Positions 57,008 to 64,000 of a DNA stretch of 64,000 nucleotides are shown piece after piece. The stretch comes from Cellulomonas chitinilytica (GTDB taxonomy: Bacteria > Actinomycetota > Actinomycetes > Actinomycetales > Cellulomonadaceae), in contig NZ_BONK01000011.1 in the NCBI RefSeq assembly GCF_016862675.1, forward strand, positions 1 through 64,000, given 5' to 3'. The notes beneath the pieces were generated by a model. It was not told the origin of the DNA, made no database searches, and saw only the letters and a program-made list of their open reading frames with translations. Position 1 is the stretch's first letter, and every line of letters begins with the position of its first letter. The position numbers and the translations under genes are program-made.

Positions 57008-57601
57008 TCAGCTCGGCAGGTTCCGCTCGACGGACGCGAGGTAGGCCTCGCCGTCGAACGCGGGCAGGAGCGACGACTGGATGACGTACCCCTGCACGGC
57101 GGCGAGCAGGAGCGGCACCTGGTCGGCGGCGATCGCGTCGGCCTCGTCGGGCGGCGTCCCGTGGGTCCGCTGGTGCCAGAGCGACGTGTAGTGCGTGCAG
57201 GTGTCGATCAGGCGGACCAGGACGGTCGACGCGAGCTCGGCGATGTCGGTCTCGGTCACGGCCTCGCCCCAGAGCTGGAGCATGACGGAGGGGCTGCCGA
57301 GCTCGCGGGTCATCGCCGTGACGAGCACCCGCACGAGTCCCGGCGGGGGCGTCATGGGCGTCGTGTCGACGAGCCGGCCGATCTCCTCGATGCGGCCGCC
57401 GACGACGCGGGCCGCGACGTCCACCACGAGCGCGGCCTTGCTGGGGTAGTGGCCGTAGATGGCCCCGGCGGACAGCCCGGACTCCTCGATGATCTCGGCC
57501 ATCGACGTCGCCTGGAACCCCTTGCGCCGGAAGGCGCGCAGGGCGGCGTCGGCGATCTCGTCGCGGCGGGCCGCGCGGTAGTCCTCGGTGACCTTGGGCA
57601 C
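57008..57601 (-). CDS. TetR-family transcriptional regulator
   Basis: 197 residues. N-terminal HTH: RDEIADAALRAFRRKGFQATSMAEIIEESGLSAGAIYGHYPSKAALV; the rest is an α-helical ligand-binding domain. GTG 57601 is the first start in the coding frame; the ATG nearby at 57611 is in another frame. It diverges from a membrane-protein gene across a region with two exact 12-bp sites, one of them 17 bp from its own start, so it very likely represses both genes. Confidence 0.93.
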   Translation of the reverse strand: MPKVTEDYRAARRDEIADAALRAFRRKGFQATSMAEIIEESGLSAGAIYGHYPSKAALVVDVAARVVGGRIEEIGRLVDTTPMTPPPGLVRVLVTAMTRELGSPSVMLQLWGEAVTETDIAELASTVLVRLIDTCTHYTSLWHQRTHGTPPDEADAIAADQVPLLLAAVQGYVIQSSLLPAFDGEAYLASVERNLPS

Positions 57602-57617
57602 GGCCCACCATAAAAAC

Positions 57618-57675
57618 GAACGAACGTTCTTGACAAGTGGCGACGGCGGTCTACCCTGACAAAGAACGAACGTTC
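57618..57675 (+). promoter_or_regulatory. Promoter with twin TetR operators
   Basis: GAACGAACGTTC occurs exactly at 57618-57629 and 57664-57675 (46 bp apart), each containing the palindrome GAACGTTC. Between them lies a near-consensus promoter: -35 TTGACA (57630-57635), 16-nt spacer, -10 TACCCT (57652-57657). One operator abuts the -35 and the other covers the expected start point, so bound repressors would bracket the polymerase site. Confidence 0.9.
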
Positions 57676-57694
57676 GGTTTAGGAGGCAACCGCC

Positions 57695-58777
57695 ATGTCG
57701 CACGACCCTCGTCCCCACACCCCCTGGCGCCGCCTCCTCGGAGTCGGCGTCGCGCTCACGACGCTGGCGACCGTGCTCGTGCTGGCCTTCCTGTGGCCCG
57801 CGCACACGTCCGAGCCGCACGACCTGCCCGTCGCGGTCGCCGGCCCCGCCGCCGCCACCGCACCGGTCGCCGCCGCGCTCGAGGAGCGTGCCCCCGGCGC
57901 GCTGGACGTGGTCCCCGCCGACGACCGGCAGGCCGCGCTCGACCTCGTCGAGACCCGCGAGGTCTACGGCGCGATCGTCCTCGGCGCCGAACCCGAGGTG
58001 CTCGTCTCGACGGCCTCCAGCGCGGTCGTCGCCCAGCAGCTCTCCGCCCTCGCGCCCTTCCTGCAGGCGCAGCTCTCCGCCGCGACCGGCGCCCCCGTCA
58101 CCGTCGCGGTCACGGACGTCGTGCCTCTCGGCGCGGGCGACCCGCGCGGCGCGGTCATCGGCGCCGTCACGCTCCCGCTCGTCATGGGCGGCATGATCGG
58201 CGGCATCGCCGTCTCGCTGACCGTCGTCGGCGTCTGGCGCCGGGTCACCGCCGTCACCGCCTACTCGGTGCTCGCCGGCCTCGCCGTCGCGGGCGTCCTG
58301 CAGGGCTGGTACGGCGCGCTCGCCGGCTCCTACGTCGTCGTCGCGGGCATCATCGGCCTCGCCGTCCTGGCGGTCGCCGGCGTGATCGTCGGGGTCGTGT
58401 CGATCGTCGGGCGGCCCGGCGTCGCGATCGGTCCCGTGCTGTTCCTGCTGGTCGCCAACCCGATCGCGTCCGCCGCCCAGCCGTGGCAGATGCTGCCCGC
58501 ACCGTGGGGCGCGATCGGCCAGTGGATGCCGCCGGGCGCCGCCGCCGCGCTCCTGCGCGACGAGTCGTACTTCCCGCGGGCCGCCACCGGGCAGCTCTGG
58601 ACGGCGCTCGTCGCCTGGGCCGTGCTCGGCCTGGTGCTCGCGACGGTCGGCCACTTCCGCGACGCCGGGGCCGCGTCCCGCGCCGCCCTCGCCGAGGCCG
58701 AGGCCGCCGAGCGCACGCACCACGAGCAGGACGTGCGCGAGCGGCCCGCCGTGCACGCCGTCGACGTCCAGGTCTGA
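57695..58777 (+). CDS. TetR-controlled membrane protein resembling YhgE/ABC-2 permeases
   Basis: 360 residues. One N-terminal membrane segment (about 13-34), an outside domain of ~115 residues (VAVAGPAAATAPVAAALEE, the usual start of such domains in YhgE/Pip and ABC-2 type permeases), then about five segments (about 153-180, 184-208, 209-238, 240-262, 298-318) and a charged Glu/Ala/His tail. About half the length of typical YhgE proteins and no ATPase is adjacent. AGGAGG 8 nt before the ATG. Control by the divergent TetR suggests export or resistance to a membrane-active compound; that is inference. Confidence 0.8.
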   Translation: MSHDPRPHTPWRRLLGVGVALTTLATVLVLAFLWPAHTSEPHDLPVAVAGPAAATAPVAAALEERAPGALDVVPADDRQAALDLVETREVYGAIVLGAEPEVLVSTASSAVVAQQLSALAPFLQAQLSAATGAPVTVAVTDVVPLGAGDPRGAVIGAVTLPLVMGGMIGGIAVSLTVVGVWRRVTAVTAYSVLAGLAVAGVLQGWYGALAGSYVVVAGIIGLAVLAVAGVIVGVVSIVGRPGVAIGPVLFLLVANPIASAAQPWQMLPAPWGAIGQWMPPGAAAALLRDESYFPRAATGQLWTALVAWAVLGLVLATVGHFRDAGAASRAALAEAEAAERTHHEQDVRERPAVHAVDVQV

Positions 58778-58861
58778 CCACCGGGACGTCGGCGGACGCC
58801 GCCGGCCACCGTGCGGAGGTCATGACTCCCGCGCCGTGACGACCCAGGCCGGACCCGCTCC

Positions 58862-58867
58862 TAGACT
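58862..58867 (+). promoter_or_regulatory. Probable -10 box of the alcohol dehydrogenase gene
   Basis: TAGACT 55 nt before the ATG at 58923; unlike most first genes here, this message would have a leader, with GGAGGAG before the start. Confidence 0.45.
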
Positions 58868-58922
58868 GGCCGAGCCGTCGGCCCGCCCCGCCGCGGACCC
58901 CCACCACCTGCGGAGGAGCACC

Positions 58923-59996
58923 ATGCGCGCGACAGTCATCCACGGCGAGAGGGACGTCCGGGTCGAGGACGTCCCGGACCCTGAGCTGCTCGCGGGCGGC
59001 AGCGGGCGCGACGCCGTCGTGCGGGTCGTCGCCGCGTGCGTCTGCGGGTCGGACCTGTGGCCGTACCGCGGGGTGCAGCCCGTCCGCGAGCCGCGGCGGA
59101 TCGGGCACGAGTTCATCGGGGTCGTCGAGCAGGTCGGCGACGCCGTCGAGCGGGTCGCGGTCGGCGACGCCGTGATCGCCCCGTTCTACGTGTGCGACGG
59201 CACGTGCACGAACTGCCGCAACGGCGTCAGCACCTCGTGCCAGCACGGCGGGTGGTGGGGCTCGACCACCGGTGAGGGGTCGTCGGCGGACGGCGGTCAG
59301 GGCGAGCGGGTGCGGGTGCCGCTGGCCGACGGGACGCTCGCCGCCGTCCCGGGCGTGGACCTCGAGTCCGACGAGGGGCGCGCCCTCGTGCCGCACCTGC
59401 TGACCCTGTCCGACGTGATGGGCACGGGTCACCACGCGGCCGTCCAGGGCGGCGTCGGGCCGGGCTCGACGGTCGCCGTCGTCGGCGACGGCGCGGTCGG
59501 GCTGTGCGCCGTGCTGGCGGCTCGCCGGCTCGGGGCGTCGCGCGTCGTCGCGATGTCGCGGCACCCGCAGCGCCAGGAGATCGCGCGGACCTTCGGCGCG
59601 ACCGACGTGGTGCCCGAGCGGGGCGACGAGGGCGTCGCGCGGCTGAAGGAGCTGTTCGACGGCGTCGGGCCGGACGTCGTGCTCGAGTGCGTCGGCACGA
59701 AGGAGTCGATGGACCAGGCGCTGCGCTCGGCGCGGCCGGGCGGTCAGGTCGGCTTCGTCGGCGTCCCGGCCGGTGGGCCGGAGCTTCCCGTGCGGACGCT
59801 GTTCGACTCGAACGTCGGGGTCCGCGGCGGCGTCGCGTCGGTGCGCGGGTACATCGAGGAGCTGCTGCCCGAGGTGCTCGACGGCCGGCTGCGGCCGGGG
59901 GTGGTGTTCGACCTGGAGCTGCCGCTCGAGGAGGTCGCCGAGGCCTACGCGGCGATGGACGAGCGCCGCGCGACGAAGGTCCTCCTGCGCCCCTGA
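58923..59996 (+). CDS. Zinc-dependent alcohol dehydrogenase family protein
   Basis: 357 residues, medium-chain dehydrogenase. Catalytic zinc ligands Cys41 (VCGSDLW), His62 and Glu63 (GHEFIG); structural zinc Cys91, Cys95, Cys98, Cys106 (CDGTCTNCRNGVSTSC). Rossmann motif VVGDGAVGLCAVLAARRLGASRVVAMSRH; the Arg-rich end of that strand suggests NADP, but this is weak evidence. GGAGGAG before ATG 58923. Converges on the photolyase gene with 4 bp between the stops. Substrate unknown. Confidence 0.92.
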   Translation: MRATVIHGERDVRVEDVPDPELLAGGSGRDAVVRVVAACVCGSDLWPYRGVQPVREPRRIGHEFIGVVEQVGDAVERVAVGDAVIAPFYVCDGTCTNCRNGVSTSCQHGGWWGSTTGEGSSADGGQGERVRVPLADGTLAAVPGVDLESDEGRALVPHLLTLSDVMGTGHHAAVQGGVGPGSTVAVVGDGAVGLCAVLAARRLGASRVVAMSRHPQRQEIARTFGATDVVPERGDEGVARLKELFDGVGPDVVLECVGTKESMDQALRSARPGGQVGFVGVPAGGPELPVRTLFDSNVGVRGGVASVRGYIEELLPEVLDGRLRPGVVFDLELPLEEVAEAYAAMDERRATKVLLRP

Positions 59997-60000
59997 CGCC

Positions 60001-61365
60001 TCAGCGGTCCCGCCGGCGGAAGTCCTCGAGCGCGACCCGGCGCTCCACGTCGTGGTCGACGAGCGGCGCGGGGTAGCCGTCGGGCGCGGCGAGGCCGAGC
60101 CGCCACGGCCGGTGCACCGCCGGCCCGGCGACCCCGCGCAGCTCGGGCACCCACCGCCGGACGTAGTCGCCGTCCGGGTCGAACCGCTCGCCCTGGCTCA
60201 CGGGGTTGAAGACCCGGAAGTACGGCGCCGCGTCCCGCCCGGTCCCGGCGACCCACTGCCAGTTGAGCTGGTTCTGCGGCACGTCACCGTCCACGAGCCA
60301 CGTCATGAAGTGCTCGGCGCCGCGCTGCCACCGCACGTGCAGGTCCTTGACCAGGAACGACGCGACGACCATCCGCACCCGGTTGTGCATCCAGCCGGTC
60401 GCCCGCAGCTGCCGCATCCCCGCGTCGACGAACGGGTACCCGGTGCGGCCCTCCGCCCACGCGGCGAACGCCGCGTCGGCCTGCGGCCCGGACGCCCACG
60501 CGTCGTCGGGAACGACGGCGCGCAGCGACCGGTGGGCGGCGCCGGGGTGGTGCCACAGCACGTCCGCGTGGAACTCGCGCCAGGCGAGCTCCGACCGGTA
60601 GGTCGCGACGGACTCGGCGCCGGCGCCGGCCGACCGTGCGGCGAGGTCGGCCAGGAGGGTCCTGGGGTGCAGCTCGCCGTACTTCAGGTGCACGGAGATC
60701 GCGGACGTGCCGTCGAGGTCGGGCCGGTCGCGGGCCCAGCGGTAGTCGTCGAGCCCGTCGCGCAGGAAGGCGCCCCACCGGCGGAGCGCGGCACGCTCTC
60801 CGGCCTCGGGCAGGTCCACGTCGGTCCGCGGCTCGTCGGGCACGCCGTCGGACCGCACGGACGCCCACGGCACCGCGTGCGGCGACCCGGGCGGCGACGC
60901 CCACCCGTGGTCCAGCCAGGCCGTCCGGAACGGCGTGAACACCTGGAACGGGGTGCCGCCGCGCGTGCGGAGCCGGCCGGGGGCGACGGCGTACGGGGAG
61001 CCCGTCCGCACCAGCGGCACCCCGAGCGCCTGCTCGACGGCGTCGTCGCGCCGCCGCCCGTACGGCTCGGTCGCCGCCGTCACGTGCACGGCCGGCGCGC
61101 CGACCTCGCGCACGAGGAGCGGGACGACGAGCGCCGGTGGTCCGTGCCGGACGACGAGCCGCCCGCCGGTCGCCTCGTCGAGCGCGCGCAACGACCGCAC
61201 GAGGTAGGCGAGCCGCGGCGTCCCCGCGTGCCGCCAGAGCGCCGGGTCGGCGACGAACAGGGCGACGACCTCGTCGTCGGCGGCCCGCGCCTGCGTCACC
61301 GCGGCGTGCAGCGCCGGGTGGTCGGCCAGCCGCAGGTCCCGGCGGAACCACAGGACCACGGGCAC
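60001..61365 (-). CDS. phr: Deoxyribodipyrimidine photolyase (class I CPD type)
   Basis: Repairs UV-induced pyrimidine dimers with blue light. 454 residues: N-terminal antenna domain VVLWFRRDLRLADHPAL, helical FAD domain with TYRSELAWREFHADVLWHHP, FVDAGMRQLRATGWMHNRVRM, NWQWVAGTGRDAAPYFRVFNP and FDPDGDYVRRWVPEL. The GTG start at 61365 follows TAGCGT (61377-61372) after 6 nt, a leaderless arrangement. Cryptochrome function cannot be excluded from sequence but the DNA-binding residues of photolyases are kept. Confidence 0.93.
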   Translation of the reverse strand: MPVVLWFRRDLRLADHPALHAAVTQARAADDEVVALFVADPALWRHAGTPRLAYLVRSLRALDEATGGRLVVRHGPPALVVPLLVREVGAPAVHVTAATEPYGRRRDDAVEQALGVPLVRTGSPYAVAPGRLRTRGGTPFQVFTPFRTAWLDHGWASPPGSPHAVPWASVRSDGVPDEPRTDVDLPEAGERAALRRWGAFLRDGLDDYRWARDRPDLDGTSAISVHLKYGELHPRTLLADLAARSAGAGAESVATYRSELAWREFHADVLWHHPGAAHRSLRAVVPDDAWASGPQADAAFAAWAEGRTGYPFVDAGMRQLRATGWMHNRVRMVVASFLVKDLHVRWQRGAEHFMTWLVDGDVPQNQLNWQWVAGTGRDAAPYFRVFNPVSQGERFDPDGDYVRRWVPELRGVAGPAVHRPWRLGLAAPDGYPAPLVDHDVERRVALEDFRRRDR

Positions 61366-61428
61366 CGGGCGACGCTACCCCGGCCGTCAGGCGTGCGCAC
61401 CGGCGGGTGAGCCGCCACGATGGGGACC

Positions 61429-62955
61429 ATGAGCGAGGGGGCTCAAGGAGCGAGCACCACCGACGAGCGCGTGCTGCCGCGCGACCGGGCGTTCTTCGGG
61501 CACCCGATGGGGCTGTTCACGCTCTTCAACACCGAGCTGTGGGAGCGGTTCAGCTACTACGGGATGCGCGCCATCCTGCTGTTCTACCTGACCGACACCG
61601 CGGCGAACGGCGGTCTCGGGCTCCCGGAGGCGACCGGCGAGGCCGTCGTGGCCGTGTACGGCGCGGCCGTCTACCTGCTGTCGGTGCTCGGCGGGTGGCT
61701 CGCGGACCGGTTCATCGGCGGCCGGCGCTCGGTGCTGTACGGCGGGATCGTCATCGCGGCCGGCCACGTCGCGCTCGCCGTCCCGAACCCGCGCTTCTCG
61801 TTCCTCGGGATCGTGCTGGTGGCGCTCGGCACCGGCCTGCTCAAGCCGAACGTGTCGAGCATGGTCGGCGAGCTCTACCACCGCGACGACCCGCGCCGGG
61901 ACTCCGGGTTCTCGATCTACTACATGGGCATCAACATCGGCTCCCTGCTCGCGCCGCTGCTCGTCGGCCTCGCGCGCGACTGGGGCGGGTACCACGCCGG
62001 GTTCGCGGTCGCGGCCGTCGGCATGGGGATCTCGCTGGTCGTGTTCGTCATGGGCCGCCGACTGCTCGGCGGCGCGGGCGACGTCCCGCCGAACCCCATG
62101 ACGGTCGCCGACAGGGCGGGCGCCGTGCGGATCGTCCTCGCCGTCGTGGTCGGCGTCCTGCTCGCCGTCGCGCTGGCCTGGGTGGTGGGCGGCGGGTTCA
62201 CGGTGAGCACGTGGATCGACGCGCTGTCGTACCTGGCGTTCGCCGCGCCGATCGCGACGTTCTGGGTGATGTTCCGCTCACCGAAGGTCAGCGAGCACGA
62301 GAAGCAGCGGCTGCGCGCGTACATCCCTCTGTTCGTCGCGGCGATGCTGTTCTGGATGATCTTCGAGCAGGCGTCGAGCACCCTGTCGAGCTTCGCGAAG
62401 AACCGGACCGACCTCACGGTCGGCGGTTTCACGATCTCGCCGGAGTTCTACCAGACGGTCAACCCGGCCTCGATCGTCCTCCTCGCGCCCGTGTTCGCGT
62501 GGATCTGGACCAAGCTCGACGACCGGCCGCCGACCGCGGTGAAGTTCGCGCTGGGCCTGACGTTCGCCGCGCTGAGCTTCGTCTTCCTCGCCGGCATGTC
62601 GGCGGTGTTCGAGGGGGAGAAGGCGCCCTGGTGGGTGCTGGTCGTCGTGTACGTGATCCAGACGGTCGGTGAGCTGTGCCTCTCGCCGGTGGGTCTGGCG
62701 GCGACGACGCTGCTCGCGCCGCGGGCGTTCCGCGGGCAGGCGATGGCGCTGTGGTTCCTCGCGACGTCCGCCGGCAACGCGATCACCGCCCAGCTCGTGC
62801 AGGCGACGCAGGACGTCGGCGACACCGCGTACTTCGGGTGGATCGGCATCGTCGCGCTCGCCGTCGCGGGCGGCATGTTCGCGATCGCGCCGTGGGTGAC
62901 CCGGCACATCAAGGCGGGCGCCGAGTCGGCGAGCGAGGCGGCGCTGCAGCACTGA
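61429..62955 (+). CDS. POT-family proton-coupled oligopeptide transporter
   Basis: 508 residues, 12-14 membrane segments. The proton-coupling motif ExxER is seen in ELWERFSYYGMRAIL (about 37-52), followed by GGWLADRFIGGRRSVLYGG, GTGLLKPNVSSMVGELY and GSLLAPLLVGLARDWG. Imports di- and tripeptides, as DtpT does. ATG 61429 is preferred to ATG 61420 because a CACGAT box ends 7 nt before it. A hairpin follows the gene. Confidence 0.93.
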   Translation: MSEGAQGASTTDERVLPRDRAFFGHPMGLFTLFNTELWERFSYYGMRAILLFYLTDTAANGGLGLPEATGEAVVAVYGAAVYLLSVLGGWLADRFIGGRRSVLYGGIVIAAGHVALAVPNPRFSFLGIVLVALGTGLLKPNVSSMVGELYHRDDPRRDSGFSIYYMGINIGSLLAPLLVGLARDWGGYHAGFAVAAVGMGISLVVFVMGRRLLGGAGDVPPNPMTVADRAGAVRIVLAVVVGVLLAVALAWVVGGGFTVSTWIDALSYLAFAAPIATFWVMFRSPKVSEHEKQRLRAYIPLFVAAMLFWMIFEQASSTLSSFAKNRTDLTVGGFTISPEFYQTVNPASIVLLAPVFAWIWTKLDDRPPTAVKFALGLTFAALSFVFLAGMSAVFEGEKAPWWVLVVVYVIQTVGELCLSPVGLAATTLLAPRAFRGQAMALWFLATSAGNAITAQLVQATQDVGDTAYFGWIGIVALAVAGGMFAIAPWVTRHIKAGAESASEAALQH

Positions 62956-62974
62956 CGTCCGCGCGGGCAGGCGG

Positions 62975-62997
62975 GTCGCGCCGGCCGGCCGCGCGAC
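62975..62997 (+). terminator. Hairpin after the peptide transporter gene
   Basis: Seven-bp stem GTCGCGC/GCGCGAC with a 9-nt loop (CGGCCGGCC) 20 nt after the stop. Confidence 0.5.
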
Positions 62998-63010
62998 GCA
63001 CCATCGTGGG

Positions 63011-63874
63011 GTGACCACCACCGTCGAGCGCCGCTCGTCGCTGCGGCGCCGCGCCGGCGACGTGCTGTTCCTACGGGTGTCGGGCGCGGACGGGTTCGCG
63101 ACGCGCGACCGCATCCACCACGCGCCCGGTCCACGCTGGTTCGCCCCGGGCTCGGCGGTGCAGGTGGTGCATGGGGACGCCGCGATGTTCGTCGGAGGTC
63201 TGCGTGCGCTGCTCCTGCAGGCGCTGCACCCGGTCGCGATGGCGGCCGTCGCGTCGTTCTCGGGCTTCCGTGAGGACCCGTGGGGTCGTCTGGCGCGCAC
63301 GAGCACGTTTCTCGCGATGACGGCGTTCGGGCGGGCGGACGACGCCGAGGCGGCGGTGCAGCACGTGCGCCGGGTGCACGGGCACGTCCGCGGGGTGACC
63401 TCGGACGGTGTCCCGTACTCGGCGGACGACCCGCACCTGCTCGCGTGGATCCACGCGGCCGGCGTGGACAGCTTCGTCGCGGCGCACCGCCGGTTCGGCG
63501 AGCACCCGCTCGACGCGGCCGGGTACGACGAGTACGTCGCGCAGTCCGCGGTCGTCGCCCGGGGGCTGGGGGTGGTGCAGCCGCCGACGACGACGGGGGA
63601 GGTGGACGCGCTGATCCAGGCCTACCGGCCCGAGCTGCGGACCACCGACGAGTCCCGCGAGACGGTCGACTTCCTGCTGCGGACCCCGCCGCTCCCGCTC
63701 GCGCTGCGGCCGGCGTACCGAGGGCTCGCGGCGGGGGCGGCGGCGACCCTGCCGGGGTGGGCGCGGTCCGAGCTCGGCCTGCGGTCCCGGCCGGTGCTCG
63801 GCGGGGGGCCGTCGCGGGTGGCCGGCGACGTGGTGACCCGCACGGTCCGCTGGTTGATCCCCCCGGTCGACTGA
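63011..63874 (+). CDS. Oxygenase MpaB/DUF2236 family protein
   Basis: 287 residues. The family pattern is clear: an arginine/histidine region LLLQALHPVAMAAVASFSGF, AFGRADDAEAAVQHVRRVHGHVRG with candidate haem-ligand histidines, DPHLLAWIHAAGVDSFV, and a C-terminal hydrophobic helix near SRVAGDVVTRTVRWLIPP. Related proteins include the MpaB oxygenase and latex-clearing protein (haem-b enzymes), but most bacterial members have no known substrate. GTG 63011 follows CACCAT after 6 nt. Confidence 0.85.
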   Translation: MTTTVERRSSLRRRAGDVLFLRVSGADGFATRDRIHHAPGPRWFAPGSAVQVVHGDAAMFVGGLRALLLQALHPVAMAAVASFSGFREDPWGRLARTSTFLAMTAFGRADDAEAAVQHVRRVHGHVRGVTSDGVPYSADDPHLLAWIHAAGVDSFVAAHRRFGEHPLDAAGYDEYVAQSAVVARGLGVVQPPTTTGEVDALIQAYRPELRTTDESRETVDFLLRTPPLPLALRPAYRGLAAGAAATLPGWARSELGLRSRPVLGGGPSRVAGDVVTRTVRWLIPPVD

Positions 63875-64000
63875 CCTCGTACGGGGATGATCCGGACACC
63901 GCCATGTTTCGATAGATAACGTTGTCGATAACGATTGAATTCTGGTCGCCAGACTGCCAGGATCCCCGCTGACCAGCACGTCGACGAGGACGACAAAGGG
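63875..64000. promoter_or_regulatory. Right-edge AT-rich regulatory segment with LacI-type operator
   Basis: No gene starts before the window ends. At 63915-63926 lies GATAACGTTGTC, a 12-bp palindrome with one mismatched pair and the central CG usual for LacI-family sites; an overlapping second GATAACG half follows at 63927-63933. The flanks (63905-63945) are AT-rich. This is probably the operator and promoter of a sugar gene just outside the window. Confidence 0.5.

Noticed and set aside
57611..57613. ATG at 57613-57611 (minus strand) as the TetR start
   Set aside because: It is in a different frame from the TetR coding sequence; the GTG at 57601 is the first in-frame start.

Overview
The window is very GC-rich (mostly G or C at third codon positions, many GTG starts, many stop/start overlaps of the GTGA or ATGA type) and carries GlgE-pathway genes, actinobacterial gatCAB, an NAD-dependent DNA ligase next to a cysteine desulfurase–mnmA block, and a β-mannosidase with its own sugar ABC transporter. 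This points to a high-GC Actinomycete, most like Cellulomonas or a close polysaccharide-degrading relative. The genus is an inference from gene content, not from a marker gene.

Layout. 363-2606: glgB (minus). 2942-9617: a minus-strand operon for a 1,4-β-mannosyl oligosaccharide (solute-binding lipoprotein, two permeases, GH2 β-mannosidase, and a LacI-type protein that lacks its DNA-binding domain), read from a clear promoter that it shares with a divergent ROK repressor (9819-11057). 11087-16364: glgE-treS-mak (minus), with glgP divergent (16468-19041). 19083-20738: FAD dehydrogenase under a palindromic operator. 20757-22958: glgX. 23062-24898: etfB-etfA. 24925-25914: an aminoglycoside-phosphotransferase-fold kinase. 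25995-33923: cysteine desulfurase, mnmA, a MetE-like protein, a small membrane protein, a GNAT enzyme on the other strand, ligA, and a tandem GNAT protein.

33933-41145: a second carbohydrate locus: a ROK repressor divergent from a ribose-type ABC transporter (ATPase, permease, lipoprotein), then a Gfo/Idh/MocA dehydrogenase and a xylose-isomerase-like TIM-barrel enzyme. 41207-43033: FUSC membrane protein and a divergent MarR regulator sharing an AT-rich operator. 43154-51895: a single gene for a 2,913-residue secreted, wall-anchored protein made of 19 DUF11-type repeats. 51939-52951: two small unknowns. 53013-56316: gatC-gatA-gatB. 56443-64000: GNAT, a TetR regulator and divergent membrane protein with twin operators, a zinc alcohol dehydrogenase, DNA photolyase, POT peptide transporter, a MpaB/DUF2236 protein, and an AT-rich operator-like segment at the right edge.

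How it works together. glgB, glgE, treS, mak, glgP and glgX form nearly a full cycle linking trehalose, maltose-1-phosphate and α-glucan. The mannan block sits between mak and glgB, which are often adjacent in actinobacteria, so it looks inserted. Most first genes of transcription units show a TANNNT-like -10 box 6-8 nt before the start codon and no Shine-Dalgarno, so leaderless transcription appears to be the rule here; genes inside operons use Shine-Dalgarno sites or stop/start coupling. No tRNA, rRNA, CRISPR array, insertion sequence or prophage gene was seen.
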